Origin: JALXCH01 sp964495805
GTDB lineage: Bacteria > Calditrichota > Calditrichia > RBG-13-44-9
Reading direction: 5' to 3'
Assembly (NCBI GenBank): GCA_964495805.1
Contig: CAZBWV010000057.1
Coordinates: 1 to 7,210, forward strand
DNA: 7,210 nt
The notes under the pieces are model-generated. The model worked only from the letters and a program-made list of their open reading frames with translations. It did no database searches and had not been told where the DNA came from. Position 1 is the first letter of the stretch, and each line of letters starts with the position of its first letter. A program made the position numbers and the translations under genes. Below are positions 5,230-7,210 of the stretch, one piece after another.

Positions 5230-5763
5230 TTATTGCGATAAATATTCGATGATTGCCCGGCAAAAATAGCCTAAATCGTTGGGATGGCGGCTGGAGATAA
5301 GCTGACCATCCACCACCACCGGTTCATCCAGGTACTCCGCACCGGCGTTAACAATATCGTCCTTCACCGCAAAGAAACCGGTCATGCGTTTGCCTTTTAC
5401 AATACCGGCAGAGATGGCCACCCAGGGAGCATGGCAGATGGTGGCAACCATCGCACCCTGCTCAAACTGCTCTTTGACAAATCGAATCATCTCCGGATGC
5501 CGACGGATATGGTCGGGAGCATAGCCACCCGGAATGATGATGCCATCCCATTTTTCGCCTGCTGCCCGGGAAACCATCATGTCCGGCGTAACCGGATATC
5601 CGCGTTTGCCTGTGTAAACCTTTTTCTCCATCCCGATTAAATGAACTTCGGCGCCCTCCTCTTCAAGACGAATTTTGGGGTACCAGAGTTCCAGGTCTTC
5701 ATACAGTGTTTCCACCAGAATCGCGATGCGTTTTCCGGAAAGACGACTACCGGGGGCCTGCAT
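5230..5763 (-). CDS. DJ-1/PfpI family protein (YhbO/PfpI-type glyoxalase III/deglycase or protease-like)
   Basis: A 177-residue flavodoxin-like glutamine-amidotransferase-fold protein of the DJ-1/PfpI superfamily, close to the usual length. After a short N-terminal extension (1-10) come RIAILVETLYEDLELWYP (12-29), with conserved Glu22-Asp23 and Glu25, GIIIPGGYAPDHIRRHPE (74-91), and the nucleophile elbow VATICHAPW (106-114) with Cys110-His111. MTGFFAVKDDIVNAGAEYLD (127-146) and SSRHPNDL (157-164) complete the family pattern. In PfpI of Pyrococcus the third catalytic residue is a Glu in GGRAPE; here that position is Asp84, as in many YhbO-type members. Members have been described as intracellular proteases, methylglyoxal-detoxifying enzymes or protein deglycases; which applies is open. 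SD AAGGAGGTG (5776-5768) lies 4 nt before ATG 5763. It is the first gene of the operon ending at groES, preceded by a terminator-like hairpin. Confidence 0.9.
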   Translation of the reverse strand: MQAPGSRLSGKRIAILVETLYEDLELWYPKIRLEEEGAEVHLIGMEKKVYTGKRGYPVTPDMMVSRAAGEKWDGIIIPGGYAPDHIRRHPEMIRFVKEQFEQGAMVATICHAPWVAISAGIVKGKRMTGFFAVKDDIVNAGAEYLDEPVVVDGQLISSRHPNDLGYFCRAIIEYLSQ

Positions 5764-5807
5764 GCCACACCTCCTTCGAAATACTCCATTTATTGTTTAA
5801 GAGGGAA

Positions 5808-5834
5808 CCGCTCTTTCGGAAACCGAAAAAGCGG
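5808..5834 (-). terminator. 12-bp terminator-like hairpin after the C1 peptidase gene
   Basis: CCGCTTTTTCGG and CCGAAAGAGCGG (minus strand, 5834-5823 and 5819-5808) form a 12-bp stem with one G-U pair and a 3-nt TTT loop. It begins 11 bases after the peptidase stop. The following bases TTCCCTCTTAAA are only moderately T-rich, so the U-tract is weak. It probably ends the peptidase transcript or protects its 3' end, and it marks the upstream border of the pfpI operon. Confidence 0.65.
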
Positions 5835-5845
5835 CTACCAACCTG

Positions 5846-7078
5846 TTAATCAAATTTTTTCAGAATGTCTGGAACCAGACTTTTGTGCACCATGATGTTC
5901 ATCATTTTCAGTTTTACGTAATCCTCATGGTAGAAGTAGTAACCGAAGTTCTTTCCGTTTCGTGATCCGCTACCGGAGTCTTTAATCAAATACCAGTCTT
6001 TGCCATTCATCTCCATGTAGCCCACCACATGAATGCCATGGTCATCAGTCGTGCTGTGATTGCTGAAGCGAAATTGGCGGGCATTTTCGTCGATATATTC
6101 GGCGGGAATATCGAATGTGGGAACCACCGCAATTTCCTGATGGGAATCGTAGCCCGGTTCGCTCACATCACCTCCGATGCAGGCGGTGTAGCCTTTGCGC
6201 ACAGCTCGCTTCAGAATTTCCATGAACACGTCCAGTGGCACGTTGTAATAATCCTTGCTGTGCCACCAGTTATCCGGCACTTTGTACTCCACTTTCTGCC
6301 AGTAGGGTTCTTCCATCAGGGACATGAAATCGATATAGTCGTCCGGATTGATGCGCAGTACGTTGTGCAGGTACTCCAGCGGGGTCATCACCTTTCCGTC
6401 CACGGTAATCTGAGTGGGCGGTTCCCCGATGTAGTGATTCATGATCGATTTGATGGTGGCAATCACTTCCTCTTCGTTCCAGGCGTTGTTTTTCTTGACC
6501 GATTCCAGGTAGCTTTTCATTTCCTTGAACATCTGCCGGTGGTCGTGAAATTTCTGCCCCGGTTTTAATCCCGTATAGGCTTCTGCCGGTACAATGCCAT
6601 ATTTCTTCCAGATGCGGGTAACTGCATTCGCCTCGGAGCCTTCCCCGAATTCCGAATTCCCCCGTTCCTGAACATATCGACGGGCTTTTTCCACATATTC
6701 CCAGTACACAGTGTATAGCTCGGAGAGCTTCACTTTCTTTTTGTGGATTCGGTAGATTTCCGATTCTAAAAAGGAAGTGGTAGAGAAGCACCAGCACATT
6801 CCGGAAAGTCCCTGACTGATGGGCGGATTATGCCAGTATCGTTTGAACTGATCCACCGAAGTGGGATGCTGAATCTGGCTGAAATCCATTTTCAGCACTT
6901 TGCGCGGTTCACTGGGATTTTGCTGCTCCAGGAATCGGTTGGCTTCCGCTTTGATGCTGTCCAGAAATTCGTTCTTATATTCCACAAACACTGCTTTGTC
7001 CCGTCTCTGCTGTGAATAAGCCAGAGAAAAAACCATCAGTAACAGGAATCCGATAACACGAAAATGTAACCCTCGCAT
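5846..7078 (-). CDS. Secreted papain-like C1 peptidase (bleomycin hydrolase/aminopeptidase C-like)
   Basis: A 410-residue protein with a Sec signal peptide (basic MRGLHFR, hydrophobic 8-20, likely cleavage near AYS|QQ at 22/23), so it should act in the periplasm or outside the cell. The C1 cysteine-peptidase signature is QGLSGMCWCFS (89-99) with Gln89 as oxyanion residue and Cys95 as nucleophile. The histidine motif is DDHGIHVVGY (345-354) with His347. The third block is WYLIKDSGSGSRNG (362-375): where papain-type enzymes have Asn (KNSWG) this one has Asp367, and the following Trp is absent. The long insert between Cys and His, about 250 residues, resembles the C1B bleomycin-hydrolase group. 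ATG 7078 has the SD AAGGAGGT (7093-7086, 7-nt spacing) and starts exactly at the signal peptide; an ATG at 7108 in the same frame lacks these. It is monocistronic, with a hairpin 11 nt after the stop. It is probably active, but the Asp change leaves some doubt. Confidence 0.87.
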   Translation of the reverse strand: MRGLHFRVIGFLLLMVFSLAYSQQRRDKAVFVEYKNEFLDSIKAEANRFLEQQNPSEPRKVLKMDFSQIQHPTSVDQFKRYWHNPPISQGLSGMCWCFSTTSFLESEIYRIHKKKVKLSELYTVYWEYVEKARRYVQERGNSEFGEGSEANAVTRIWKKYGIVPAEAYTGLKPGQKFHDHRQMFKEMKSYLESVKKNNAWNEEEVIATIKSIMNHYIGEPPTQITVDGKVMTPLEYLHNVLRINPDDYIDFMSLMEEPYWQKVEYKVPDNWWHSKDYYNVPLDVFMEILKRAVRKGYTACIGGDVSEPGYDSHQEIAVVPTFDIPAEYIDENARQFRFSNHSTTDDHGIHVVGYMEMNGKDWYLIKDSGSGSRNGKNFGYYFYHEDYVKLKMMNIMVHKSLVPDILKKFD

Positions 7079-7210
7079 GGATTTGACCTCCTTGAAAAAT
7101 TGAATCACGCTTCCGTTAGCGGCATAAGTTACAAAAATTTAGGGATTTATTACAATATCTTTTTAATCTATTCCGGAATGATGAATGGAAGGTATGGGGG
7201 AGGAAGGGGG
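7079..7210. promoter_or_regulatory. Upstream region of the C1 peptidase gene
   Basis: These 132 bases contain the peptidase SD (7093-7086) and an AT-rich tract (about 7125-7170) where its promoter should lie. On the minus strand TTGTAA (about 7155) followed after 18 bp by TAACTT is a weak promoter match at best. The 12-mer TTTTTGTAACTT (minus strand, 7137-7126) recurs in the other divergent intergenic region at 1926-1937 on the plus strand. The last 30 bases on the plus strand are purine-rich and end in two G5 tracts. No gene is visible. Confidence 0.4.

Noticed and set aside
6029..6568. A 179-codon plus-strand frame inside the peptidase gene.
   Set aside because: It is the antisense shadow of the C1 peptidase, rich in H, F and V as typical of complementary frames, with no SD.
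7079..7108. ATG start at 7108 for the peptidase.
   Set aside because: It would place ten residues before the signal peptide and read through the strong SD of the ATG at 7078.

Overview
The window looks like chromosomal DNA from a mesophilic or thermophilic Gram-negative bacterium of the FCB group; a Calditrichota-like lineage is my best guess, held weakly. The grounds are a C-terminal tail resembling an outer-membrane beta-barrel, a Sec-exported bleomycin-hydrolase-like C1 peptidase, an extended GroES paralog of a type I associate with Bacteroidetes and relatives, moderate GC, and strong AGGAGG-type Shine-Dalgarno (SD) sites. I see no insertion sequence, phage gene, CRISPR array, tRNA or rRNA.

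Layout. Positions 1-131 (+) hold the last 42 codons of a probable beta-barrel protein. About 380 bp without a convincing gene follow, with a perfect 10-bp inverted repeat and a 9-bp tandem duplication. At 511-1827 (-) is a stand-alone lysine-ketoglutarate-reductase-type dehydrogenase, equivalent to the N-terminal half of the animal and plant bifunctional LKR/SDH enzyme. A 295-bp divergent region separates it from a two-gene (+) unit: a thioredoxin-fold protein (CSVC) whose stop codon directly abuts the start of a SAM methyltransferase of the mainly archaeal COG2521 type.

Converging on these is a long run of (-) genes. At 5763-3998 a compact five-gene cluster with gaps of 12-21 nt encodes a DJ-1/PfpI protein, a small zinc-ribbon protein, thioredoxin (WCAPC), a glutaredoxin-like protein (CSFC) and canonical GroES. 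It is bounded upstream by a 12-bp terminator-like hairpin (5808-5834) and downstream by a clear intrinsic terminator (3936-3968). Beyond that terminator, with its own candidate promoter, lies the second GroES-like gene (3427-3837), with a roof-loop insertion and an acidic tail. Upstream of the cluster is the secreted C1 peptidase (5846-7078).

Taken together, the central region reads as a protein-quality-control and thiol-redox cluster: aldehyde or protein-damage repair (PfpI), disulfide reduction (Trx, Grx) and folding (GroES, GroES-like). groEL and thioredoxin reductase are not in the window. The lysine-catabolism-like enzyme and the COG2521 methyltransferase have no visible pathway partners here. 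I found no clearly new multi-gene system. The points most worth a second look are the adjacent GroES pair without groEL, the archaeal-type methyltransferase coupled to a thioredoxin-fold gene, the odd 5' end of the zinc-ribbon gene, and the Asn-to-Asp change in the peptidase.
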